Source of the DNA: Girardinichthys multiradiatus
Lineage: Eukaryota; Chordata; Actinopteri; Cyprinodontiformes; Goodeidae
Assembly (NCBI RefSeq): GCF_021462225.1
Contig: NC_061804.1
Coordinates: 12,034,740 to 12,098,739, forward strand
Reading direction: 5' to 3'
DNA: 64,000 nt
Part shown: piece after piece, positions 34,290-44,260 of the stretch
Position numbering within the stretch: the first letter of the stretch is position 1
Layout: each line of letters begins with the position of its first letter
The notes under the pieces: model-generated
Told to the model about the DNA's origin: nothing
What the model saw: only the letters and a program-made list of their open reading frames with translations
The model's database searches: none
Program-made: the position numbers and the translations under genes

Positions 34290-36720
34290 TCCAAACACAG
34301 ATCAGGTTCTACAGTTATTTCCAATGTTGTCTCACTTGCTGAGGATGAAGTAATCATCTTCAGGAGTATGTCAAAGATTTTCTTTTTAATAGAATCAATT
34401 TTATTTTGGAAGAATCCCATAAAGTCATGGCTGCTAAGAGCTAAGGGAATGGATGGCTCAACAGAGCTATGACTCTGTGTAAGTTTAGCAGCTGTACTGA
34501 AGATAAACCTAGAATTATTCTTGTTCTCTTTTATTAATGATGAGAAATATGCTGTTCTAGCTTGGTGAAGTGTCTTTTTATACAACAGTAGGCTATTTTT
34601 CCCGATTAAGTAGGAATCCTCTAGGTGTGTAGAGCGCCATTTTCTCTCCAATTTTGTAACATTGTGCTTTAAAGTACGCATCTCTGAATTAAACCAAGGA
34701 GCTAGCCTCCTATGAATAATTACCTTCTTTTTCAAGGGGGCTTCATTGTCTAATGCATCACGCAAGGATGAAGAAACACTATGAACAAAATAATCAATTT
34801 GTGAAGGGGAAGAAACAAACTTATTGCACTCCACTGTGCTTTTCAGTGATAATGAGGAAATTAAAAGTGGAACAGATTCTTTAAAGGTTGTTACAGCATC
34901 GCCTGATAATGATCTAATATAATGAAATTTTCTTTCAGGTGTGGAGTACTCGGTTAAATTAAACTCAAAGGTTATCAATAAATGGTCAGACAGGACAGGG
35001 TTATAAGAAAATATTATGTCTTTACACTCAATGCCATATGTCAGCACAAGGTCCAGAGAATGAAGACAAAGGTGGGTAGGTTTGTTAATGTTTTGAGCAA
35101 AGCCAATTGAGTGTCAACATGAATGTTAAAATCCCCCACTATAATAACTTTATCTGTATTTAACGCTAAATCAGATAAAGGTCTGAAAACTGATCTAAAA
35201 CTTGAGAGTAAGGGCCTGGTGGACGGTACAAAACAACAAACAGAAGTGGTTTTAGTGCTTTGCAATTTGGATGAGGAACAATAAGGATTAAATATTCTTT
35301 TCCAATGGTTATAATCAGTCTGTCAGAGAGAGGTATCCCAATCCTTGTGATTTTTAGTATGACAATGACCATCAGAGGGACCCTCTGTGGGGTTCCTTGA
35401 AACGACGTTGTAAATAGGCGTCGTTTAACAAACAATCTGAACTGAAACTATCTGTGTAGTTATGCTGCTATAGGCTTAGGCTGCTGGAGGACATAATGAC
35501 CACTTTCACCTTCCTCGCTACATTCTTACACTACTCTCCAATTTTGCATTATTTGCTGTTATTTCAGCTTTTAACTTTGTTCTCTCTTTTCTCTTCCTAG
35601 TAGCTACACCTGGCCTGACTCTGTGTCTACTTGTGACACCTTTCTGGAGAGGGGCATCGTCCAAGCTTCTGCTGGCAACAACTTAATGCTCACCTTCTAC
35701 AGATGATCCGCATGGCCCTGTCTTTTAATGTTTAACCCTTTCTCTCTCCTACACATGGCGATTGACTGAGCTTTTACTTTAACTAACTCTATGTGCTCTC
35801 TTTCAGACTCTAACCTTGAAAACTGGCTCACAGTTTGTCTGTTCTTTCTTTCTAGATGAAACAACTAAAGGAGCTACATTCATTAACATTTACTTTTCCT
35901 TCCCATAGAAAGTACTCCTGGATCAGTGCTTCTTTGTTCTCTTTGTGTCTCGGCTCTGTTCTCTCAAACCCCCAATTGGTCGTGGCAGATGGATGCTCAC
36001 ACTGAGCCTGGTTCTGGTTCTGCTGGAGGTTTCTTCCTGTTAAAAGGGAGTTTTTCCTCTCCACTGTCACTACATGCATGCTCAGTATGAAGGAATGGTG
36101 ACTGTCCACTGTCTCTACATGCTCATCCGGGAGGAGTGAATGCTGCAAGTCACTGACTGGATGCAATCTGCTGGGTTTCCTTAGATAGAAAAACTTTTTA
36201 TCCAATTTGAATAAATAACTGAATCTGACTGAACTGTTCAATGGTTAGGACTAATTTGAATGTATGTACCTGACTTTGTGAAGTGCCTTGAGACAACATG
36301 TGTTTTGAATTGGCGCTATATAAATAAACTGAATTGAATTGAATTGAATTGAAAAGAGTTGTAGCTATTAATTGGTCTGGGACTAGTCAATAAATCTGAC
36401 TGAAAGATGGTTGCTACTCCTCCTCCTCGCCCAGTATTTGGAGGAATGTGAAAATTTAAATAATTAGTAGGAGTTGACTCATTTATAGTAACATAATCTT
36501 CTTGCTGCGGCCAGGTTTCTGTGAGGCAAAATAAATCTATCTGATTGTCAGAAATCAGGTCACTAACTAGCAAAGTCTTTGAAGAGAGAGACCTTATGTT
36601 CAGTAAGCCACATTTAATTGTTTTATTTTTCTTTCTAGTCTGAGTTGTGTTTATTTTTATTAGATTTTCCTGATTTCCTCTTTTTAGATTTTTTTTAATC
36701 TATTCAATTTTGGCCGTAGG
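34290..36720 (-). pseudogene. L2 ORF2: endonuclease and linker, split
   Basis: APE-type endonuclease: 36573-36360 reads [20 protein letters not shown] and [10 protein letters not shown]. After the insert it continues at 35290 with PHPNCKALKPLLFVVLYRPP, VIIVGDFNIHVD (35140s), LVLTYGIE-like and LSDHLLITFEFN. The linker follows (LAPWFNSEMRTLKHNV... SIKKKIFDIL) in a 269-codon open frame ending at 34238. The enzyme nicks target DNA for reverse transcription. Several frameshifts are present around 35041-35265. The reverse transcriptase that should follow is replaced by the 3' module at about 34288, where the two sequences share GACT. Confidence 0.8.
35295..36355 (+). mobile_element. L2-type 3' module inserted antisense into the L2
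   Basis: Begins with the same 3'UTR sequence as the second L2 copy ('TTTCCAATG(G/A)TTATAATCAG' at 35297 and 50598), continues through 'AACTATCTGTGTAGTTATGC', 'AAGGGAGTTTTTCCTCTCC', 'GAATTGGCGCTATATAAATA', and ends in GAATT repeats at about 36330-36355. Related modules are at 33736-34288 and 56351-57290. Left and right L2 flanks (…AAATATTC | AAAAGAGTTG…) rejoin to the expected codons for Asn-Ser-Phe-Glu, so it inserted with no visible target duplication. Confidence 0.75.
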
Positions 36721-36789
36721 CGAGACACTGTCTTAATAGGGTAATGGGTGGCTAGCAGTACAGAAGCTGCAGAGAGGAGTGTTAAACTA

Positions 36790-37513
36790 TGACCCTGCTT
36801 CCTGGTCTGAACCCTGGGTTGTCAGAGTTTTGGAGAACTAATAAATTCGGCCAGATTCCTAGAAAGAAGAGCAGCTCCATCCAAAGTGGGATGGGTGCCG
36901 TCTCTCCGGATCAGACCAGGTTTTTCCCAAAATGTTCGCCAGTTATCAAGTTAGCCCCACATCGTTTTCTGGACACCACCTAGACAGCCAGTGGTTGAAT
37001 GACAGCATCCGGCTAAACATGTCGTCACTGGTCCGATCGGGGAGGGGACCAGAGAAAATTACGGAGTCCGACATTGTTTTGGCAAACTTACACACCGAAG
37101 CAACACTAACTTTGACGTAACCGGGAGTCATTACCGCCAGCGTGAATAACAATCTTGCTGTATTTACGCTGATCCTTAGCCAGCAGTTTCAGGTATGATT
37201 TGATGTCGCCCGATCTGGCCCCTGGCAGACATTTGGCTATGGTCGCTGGTATCTCTAGTGCCACGTTTCTGACTATGGAGCTGCCAATTACCAGAGTTGG
37301 CTTCTCAGCGGGTGTGTCGCTCAGCGGGGAAAATTTGTTAGAAACGCAGACAAGTTGGTGGTGACCTGTGGGCTGGGATCTAGGACTATGCTTTCTACGT
37401 ACCATCACCCAGCCGGCCTGAGGCCCCAGCTGCGCGGGCTCTGCTGGAGGACTGCTACGGGGAGTTACCCTCTGCTGGTTTTTCAACAGCGCGGAGCCGG
37501 GCCTCCAATTCAA
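36790..37513 (-). pseudogene. L2 ORF1 with SGNH esterase domain
   Basis: Minus-strand reading: [20 protein letters not shown] (block I; Asp of the usual GDS is Ser here, the catalytic Ser remains), [15 protein letters not shown] (block III GxND), then after a one-base frameshift near 37115 [20 protein letters not shown], and finally RRDGTHPTLDGAALLSRN (block V with catalytic Asp and His, about 36900). This is the esterase-type ORF1 known from L2/CR1 LINEs. Its role in retrotransposition is not settled. The upstream part (Pro/Gln-rich, about 37513-37300) is less conserved. The frameshift makes it non-functional. Confidence 0.75.
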
Positions 37514-37610
37514 AAATGTTACAATTCAAAGCTACAAAAATGCTACATTTATTACACGTACCATTATCACTAAAGGAGGTGGAGGAGTAACTGAACATCT
37601 GACAAGTATC

Positions 37611-38360
37611 CAGTATCTGTAATCCGGCAGCGTTTGGAGGAAGAGAGGAGCAGTTAGATGGAGCGAGGGATAATAATGGAGATTAATCTTTTAGAGGTGA
37701 GGATAAATTTAAGGGCTTACTTTTTCAGGCTTGAAAAAAGTTGGGGCAAAATGGAAATCCTGGCGATCGGTTGTGTATGGAGATGTTACAGCACACAGTC
37801 TTGTGTTCCAGGAGGGATTTCAAGGACCAGAGGGGGACTGTTTTGGAGAGTGGGCAGGCAGGCAAAGGCTGGAGAAAACAGAGCTACAAAAGACGACCAT
37901 GGAGAGGTTGAGTTTCCAGTAGAGATCTGTCACTGAGAGAATTACTAGAAAGATCTGGGGTTGGTGTGAACCCTAACTCGAGCTTCAACCTGGGAGACAC
38001 AGAAAACCTGAGGGGTCAGCAGAGCAGAGGTAAACAAATGCATGCAAACTAGCTTTCCACAAGGAGAGCAGAATCATCTCAGGAAATGCGATGAGGAGAA
38101 AACACGTGGAGGTTTAACTCCACCACAGAGGCTGATTCGCCAGGTGAAGAGCAGTCGTCCATCAGCTCCTACATGCCCTCCAGCAGAGATCCTCTGTTCA
38201 GGAAAGATGTCTCACACGCACCAGGATCATGACAGCTACAGATGTTAGTAGTTGTTGCTCAGACGAGAACTTCTGTCAGCTATTTGTAAATGTAAGCACA
38301 GGTTGGTCACTTTAACACCTGGTCCTTGTGTTACTTATGTCCTCCGTGTATTTATTCATT
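37611..38360. other. No gene recognised; may include L2 5'UTR
   Basis: Moderately G-rich sequence with overlapping short plus-strand ORFs at 37658-37936. It adjoins the 5' end of the L2, so the first part could be its 5'UTR. No domain or splice evidence. Confidence 0.35.
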
Positions 38361-38362
38361 TA

Positions 38363-39262
38363 CAGTGCTGCCGAAAAAGTATTTACTCCATCTTCTGCTT
38401 TTATGTCACACTTAAATGTTTATGATCAATATAAAAATGTTATTACCAGACAAAGATAAACTGAGTAAATGCAAAAAGCTGTTTTCAGCCCATTTCATTT
38501 ATTGAAGGTAAAAATCTATTCAAACCAACCTGGTTCCTTGTGAATAAGTAATTACCCCTCCAAACCTAATAACTACTAGTTTCCCCTCTTGGCAGCAACA
38601 GCTGCCATCAAGTGTTTATAATAACTGGTGATGAGTCTTTAACATCCCTGTGGAGAAATTCGGACCCATTCTGCTTTGCAGAATCATTCTAATTTGGACA
38701 CACTGCTGGGTTTTCCAAAATGAACAGCCTGTTTAATGTCATGCCACAGCATTCTATTTAGGTCTGGACTTTGACTAGGCCACACCAGAACCTTTATGGA
38801 GTTTTTTAGTTATACAGAGGTGATTTTGCTGGTGTGCTGTGGATCATTATGCTGAAGTAGTAAAGTAGCCCCAGACCATGACACTACCACCGTTCTGGGT
38901 AGTTGTGTCATGGTCTGGGGTTGCTGTGTTCCAATTTTGTCTCGTCAGTCGACAGAAAATACTGCCAAAAGTCTTGGTGCACATCAAGAATTAGCGTTGT
39001 TACCCTCTTCAGACTGATAGAAAGTAATTCCCTTTGTTTCTCATCTGATCATGATGTGCTGTGATTTGAGATCATTTAGCCTACTTCATGTTATCAAACA
39101 GATTCGAATTAGGTGATTTCCTGATTCTACAGGTTGGCAGTAATCTGGCCTGGGTTTGGCAAATCAAACTGAACTCAGTTTTCCAGAAAATGTGGTTATC
39201 CACACTGAATTTATGATTTATAAAGGAAGACAAATAAAATCAGATTGGCTTGGATACTTTCC
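38363..39262 (-). pseudogene. Tc1-like element, nearly full-length but decayed
   Basis: Starts CAGTGCTGCCGAAAAAGTAT after TA and contains in order the AATTACCCC block, 'CAACAGCTGCCATCAAGTG', 'ACTTTGACTAGGCCAC' and the catalytic-region words 'AGCCCCAGACCATGACACT', then 'GTGCTGTGATTTGAGATC'. It is the same family as 1693, 21396 (by its transposase words), 43706 and 46481. No open frame. A short inverted duplication lies at 38869-38920. Confidence 0.7.
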
Positions 39263-39358
39263 CCCTTAATAATTAAAAACTGCATAATGTATTTCAAAGC
39301 TTTTTGGGAGAGAAACAAAGAGCTGAATATTTGATAAGAGCTGGACCAGCCATTATGG

Positions 39359-39600
39359 AATAGAATAGAATAGAATAGAATAGAATAGAATAGAATAGAA
39401 TAGAATAGAATAGAATAGAAAAGAAAAGAATAGATGTAACCTTTATTGTTCCTCAGTGGGGAAATTCAGGCGTATCAGCAGCAAAGTGGCAGGCACATGT
39501 AAACAGGCTGAATCATACAATGATAAAAATATAAAAACTATAAGAGAGTGTATAGGAAAGGCAAATTAACAGCATAACAAATTTTACTGTACTGTGCTTT
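39359..39600 (-). repeat. (AATAG)n tail and adjoining retroposon
   Basis: About 12 GAATA units at 39359-39432, directly followed by 'ACCTTTATTGTTCCTCAGTG' and 'GGGAAATTCAGGCGT'. Read on the minus strand this is a retroposon 3' end of the 'CCCACTGAGGAACAATAAAGG' type whose tail is the pentamer repeat. Confidence 0.65.
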
Positions 39601-40460
39601 TATATGAAACAAACAACATAAAGCAAAAACAGCTTGAGGATTGAAGGTCAATCCTTTTCAAAATCAAAGTTCTGTTCCCTAAAAAAACAGAAACATATTT
39701 GACAGCCTGCCCGGAGATTTTAAGGCAATTCGAGGCCTATAATTTGGGTTTCTCTGCTTTGCTTTGAGTCTTTTAACCTCACAGATCACTTCAAGCCAAC
39801 ACGTGATCCAACATCTGCAAAACAGCAACATCCCAAAAGGTCAACTTGTATCCATCCTGGTCTTCCATCAACAAGGAATTACTGCTATTAATGGATTTAA
39901 AATCCTGGATCCAGGACGGGATGGAGGATTCCGATCTTCTGGACTCATCCACCAAAACAAAATACTCATCTATCAGGACTGTGTGTGTGTGTATGTGTGT
40001 GTGTGTTCTGTTCACTGCAATCTCACCTTAAAGTGTGCCAGAACCCACCTGTCCACACAGGCAGGGGCATCTCATCAACCACCTTCCTCTGTTTTCTGCT
40101 GACAGAGCAAGTGTCTGTGCTGCTGTGATTAAAGCTGCTGTCACTCTGTTTCCATCAGAAGCCTCTTCTCCTCTCCTCTCTTCTACCTCAGCTCTATGAA
40201 GCAGAAACATCACTAGAGGCTGGACAGCCTTGTGAAGGGGTCGGCACGGTAACGGCAATGATGCGAGCTGAGGGAAGAGGAAGAGCACTATGAGACCCGT
40301 AGCTCAGGTTGTGAGTGCGCAGCTATGCTTTGGACATTTTCATATGAAGTAACTGCCTGGTGTCCAAATTGATTTGCGCAATTTAATTCCAGTTTATTAG
40401 AACTTTTGTTCTAGTTTGTTGCTCAGACTGTGACTGTGAGCCATCCAGATAACAGTGTTT
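39601..40460. other. No gene recognised; (GT)n at 39981-40006
   Basis: Contains an interrupted (GT)n tract. The 112-codon ORF at 39764-40102 overlaps ORFs in two other frames and contains the translated microsatellite, so it is not supported. Confidence 0.4.
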
Positions 40461-41900
40461 TGTTGGGAGTTATGATTATTGATTGATTAATCTTGATCAA
40501 TAATTATAATTAAAAATCATAATTTGACTAAATCAATTTCTTAACCAAAATCCTCATTTATGAATCAAGACCAGAGATGTTTCTGGTGTTGTTATTGTGG
40601 CTCAACGCCTTTGACAATTACAACCGTTAAATACTCAGTAATAATTAATAACTATTACCAGAGATGTCACTGTTTAATCGACCGTTTCTACCGAAACGTG
40701 GGGAACTTTAACCTTATCTTGTCCGACGAATCACTTGTGCACAAAATAAACACAGAATGCCTTCTGTTATCATCTATGTGAATATTTATTAAATCACCGC
40801 CTGGTACAATCCGTTCTTCCGATTTAATAATCTTCACCTACTCAACATGCAAAGTTCTACATAAAAGGGGTAAAATATCTAACTAAGCAGAAATAAAGCA
40901 AAACAGCAGTGAGTGTTTATTGAATCAACCAGCAGTTATGGCAAAAATAACAATATGACAAGCGGTGTGGTGGTGAGGGGCGGTGGGGCGCAGCTCCAAC
41001 TGTAACTCAGTGATACTCAGTCATAAAACCTCCCCCAACTCTTGAGCAGACAAAGAGTTATAAAACTTTTGGCGGCAAGCTAGCAAGCAGTGAGGTTGAA
41101 GACAAAGAAAATGGGGAATGTCACCATGAGGTTATTTTAGCAGTCCAGTCTCACAGCGCACCTGCCCTTACTCTCAGGTGTTCAATACCCCACAAAACAC
41201 GCACAGAGCTGGGAGCGCAGCGGCTTCCAGATGTCAACACAGCACATCAAAGTTTCAATAACAAGGTTACATGCACATATCATTCAGAACACATTAGATT
41301 CTAACTGCACTAAAAATCTCCTTCCTTCTAGGAGATTCCTTCTAGGGCAGCGAGTGAGAGGGAAAAAGGGGGGTGAAGCGTTTGCTGCGCGTCCGCAGTT
41401 AAACTCCAAGAAAGCGATCAGTCTTCGTCCTCTGGCCTCCTTGGCGAAAAAGGACCATCAAAGTCGACTTCGGATGAAACACGGTGGCGGTTCGTCTCCT
41501 CGAAACTCCGTGTTTTTAGTTACGTGTTAAACTCACGTCTTCAATCGGCAAAGTGAAATTTCTGGCCTTCCTAGTCCAGAAACCTCAGTTATGAAGTGTT
41601 CGTTGGCCAACGAGAGAGAATAAATGAGATCCACTCAGGACTCTTCTCCAGGTGATGCTTCAGATGTTGGTGATCGGGTCACGGTCTCCAGCTGAAGGCG
41701 GGGTGTTCAAAATGGAGGCCCTGTTATATAGCGTCTTGTGACGTCAGACTTGGGACGCCTCGTCATATCAGTCGTAGTGTTCGACGGGATATGTCGGAGC
41801 GGACTGTTGTGGATACAAAATGGCCGATGCCGTTGGAAAGGCATAGTGACGTCCAGCACCGTGCAAGTAGTCCAATATTCAGCAAACAAGTGGTCCAACA
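40461..41900 (-). mobile_element. Solo LTR, family gamma, 4-bp TSD
   Basis: On the minus strand it runs TGTTGGACCACTTG (41900) to ATAACTCCCAACA (40461): TG...CA with TGTTGG/CCAACA inverted ends. It is flanked by GTTT on both sides (40457-40460; 41901-41904). At 1440 bp it is far longer than the Gypsy-type LTRs here. Its last 350 bases match 60950-61313 in inverted orientation (words 'AATAATCATAA', 'CAGAGATGT', 'TTCTTAACCAAAA'). Size and 4-bp TSD suggest a retrovirus-type LTR. No internal proviral sequence is attached. Confidence 0.75.
41725..41746 (-). promoter_or_regulatory. LTR core promoter: CRE plus TATA
   Basis: Minus strand: TGACGTCA (41746-41739), eight bases, then TATATA (from 41730). 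A perfect cAMP-response element directly upstream of a TATA box. The homologous LTR at 59992 has the same arrangement. Confidence 0.7.
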
Positions 41901-42093
41901 GTTTGTTCCAGAATAATTGCTTTAATTTGGGAATTCATTAAATGTGGCTTTAATCTGGATACTGATCACCATTTTGGAGTTGGTTATAAAGTACCAGGAC
42001 TGCTCCATTTGGTTTCAGGGCCAGTCTCAGCCTCAGATGGTGGAGTTCTGGTGACTTGTTGATGAGTGATGGTAGGATGGAGCTGCAGATATG

Positions 42094-42536
42094 TGTCATG
42101 AGTTGTGGTGGAATTGACAGGAGAACAGAAACCTTACACTGAAAACAACCAACTAGGGAAACTGGAGAGCATCAGACTAGAACAAAAACAGAAACACGGT
42201 CAACAGGTGAGAGACAGGACATGTAAACCCGGCAGGGCTGGTAACGGATGGAGCTGACAAGGAGTGAAATAAATTGACCGACAAATAACTGCTGGGGAGG
42301 GGATTAACCACATGGGAACCAGGTGAGTTAATATTAACAGCTGAATGAGGACATGAAGTCTGGAACTGAGGGAAAATGTTAAATGAACACAGAAAGGAAC
42401 ATGCAGTCTAACAAGACACAAAAAGATGCTAATAGCCCAAAAACTGATCTAAATACAAAATCAAAGTGACAATAAACAAAGACCTACAAATCATTCTATT
42501 CTATTCTATCATATTACTCAGACTGCAGCCTTGACA
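42094..42536 (-). mobile_element. Probable solo LTR
   Basis: Minus strand TGTCAAGGCTGCAGTC...CAACTCATGACA, TG...CA, 443 bp, with LTR-like composition (T-rich start, CTCACCTG blocks). No target duplication is visible (ATATG against GTTGC). A short ATTCT run lies near 42495. Call rests on ends and general likeness. Confidence 0.45.
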
Positions 42537-42965
42537 GTTGCAGGTATCCCTGTTGCTGTGCATATTTTCTGTGACATGTTTTGCCTCCACTAAACTTTCC
42601 ATTAATATGCTTGAATTCAGTGCAATGTGAACAGCCAGCTTCTTTAGCAACAACCTACTGGGATTTACTGTACTTTTGCTGGGTGTCAGTACCTGTCAGC
42701 TGGACAACTGTCAGGTCAGCAGTCTTCTCTAGGATTATGTAGGTCATGACAGAACATTTCTGAATAAAAACATTTGTAATTGGCTAGATGTAATATTCTG
42801 CATTTATGAAAAACAGATTTTGGGTTTTCATTTCATCAGATTTTCATTATTTTTCAAAAGTAGCTGTGTGTGGAATAAATCTATAAAATATAAGTTTTGT
42901 TTTTCTAATTTATTGATATGCAGTTGCACGTTAATGAAAAATGACGCAAAATAGTAAAACAGCTT
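42537..42965 (-). mobile_element. Tc1-like end remnant
   Basis: Words in order as in 32610-33125: 'CTGTCAGGTCAGCAGTCTTC', 'ACATTTCTGAATAAAAACAT', 'GGCTAGATGTAATATTCTGC', 'GATTTTGGGTTTTCATTTC'. Non-coding side of a teleost Tc1 family. No ORF. Confidence 0.5.
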
Positions 42966-43705
42966 GTAAAAAGCAAAACAATTCTCAACATTCAGATTCA
43001 GTCAGCTAATGGCCAGCTTTTAATTACTACTTTGTTTCTACCCTAAAGATTGTCTCAGTTATGCACCTGTCTGCAAATGTTATTAGTTATTTTTAAAGAC
43101 ATTTTTAACAGCAGATAAAGTATTTCTAGTGAAACATAAAGCAGACTATTAATAAAGTCCCATATTTTACATTATTTGTGTTTGTTTTTGCAAACCAGTC
43201 ATTATAAACCAATCTGAACTGTGACAGAAATTGAAGGATATAAAATTCAAAGGAATCTTCTCTTTCCTTAGTATGCTCGCCTGAAAACAACTGCATGTGC
43301 AAGAACTATATTTAATAGAAATTAGCAGGTGAAATACCAGGCCGTTGTAAGGTTATTTATGACAAAACATTGGATTTCCAGCTACAACCTAATTTGCAGA
43401 TGTTTCCCTCCCAGCAGTAGCAGTTTAGATGTTGGTTGGGGTCATTTTCTGAGAAGTGGGTAAATGACAACACGCTGACAGCACATTAGGAAATTATTAA
43501 AGGTAATTTTAATACAGCTGGACTAATTTACAAAACAGGAGACAATCTATCGGAGGAAAAAAATCAAGTAGGTACCTGCAATTAAATTCATTAGCCATAT
43601 AAATACAGGAGAATAATGCTTCATGAATTACTTTACTGAAAGACTCATTGCTACTAATTGAATTAAAACCCATGGTTATTGCAGGACTACCACTCTGGAT
43701 AATAA
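42966..43705. other. No gene recognised
   Basis: AT-rich. Nothing supported. Confidence 0.4.
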
Positions 43706-44260
43706 ACAGTGGAATGAAAAAGTATTTACACCCTTACAGATTTTCCTTTGTTTTAGCTTTCCACAAGAATTACTACCATAGCACCAGTTTGACAACATGA
43801 AGTACCCAAAAACATCTAGAAACAGCAACACACCATGCCCTGATCTAAAGAAATTCAAGAAACACAGTCACTGACATCCATCAGTCTGGAAAGGGTTACA
43901 AAGCCAGGTCAAAGGCTTTGGGCTCCTGAGAACCACAGTGAGAACCATTATCCAAACATGGAGAAAACATGGAACAGTGGAGAACCTTCCCAGGAGGGGT
44001 CCACCCACCAGAATTCCTCCAAAAGCTCATCAATCTCATCCAGGAGGTCCCAGAAGAACCTAGAACATCTAAATCTCTGCAGGCCTCACTGCCTCAGTTA
44101 AGGTCAAAGGTCATGACTGAACAATAAGAAATAGAGATTGCCTCCATGGGAGAGATCCAAGGCCAGAACCACTGCTGACACAAAATAATACAAAGGCCCG
44201 TTTCACATTTGCCAGAAAAATTATTGATGATCTCCAAGACTTTTATAAACAAAGGGGGAC
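43706..44260 (+). pseudogene. Tc1-like element, 5' half
   Basis: Begins CAGTGGAATGAAAAAGTATT and continues with 'CTTACAGATTTTCC', then transposase-derived words 'GTCTGGAAAGGGTTACAAAG', 'AACATGGAGAAAACATGGAA', 'GAACCTTCCCAGGAGG', 'GCAGGCCTCACTGCCTCAG', 'AAAGGCCCGTTTCACATTTG'. No frame survives. The 3' half is missing. Confidence 0.7.

Larger units (their letters stand above)
33736..37610 (-). mobile_element. L2-clade LINE with SGNH ORF1, interrupted
   Basis: Minus-strand L2-type element. From right to left: ORF1 with an SGNH hydrolase domain (37513-36790), ORF2 endonuclease start (36720-36356), an antisense retroposon insert (35295-36355), ORF2 continuation (35294-34290), then a jump into an L2-type 3' module ending in the TTGAAT-type tail at 33736-33750. 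The RT domain is missing: the coding sequence stops shortly before it and is joined to the 3' module. The 5' limit near 37610 is approximate. Confidence 0.8.
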
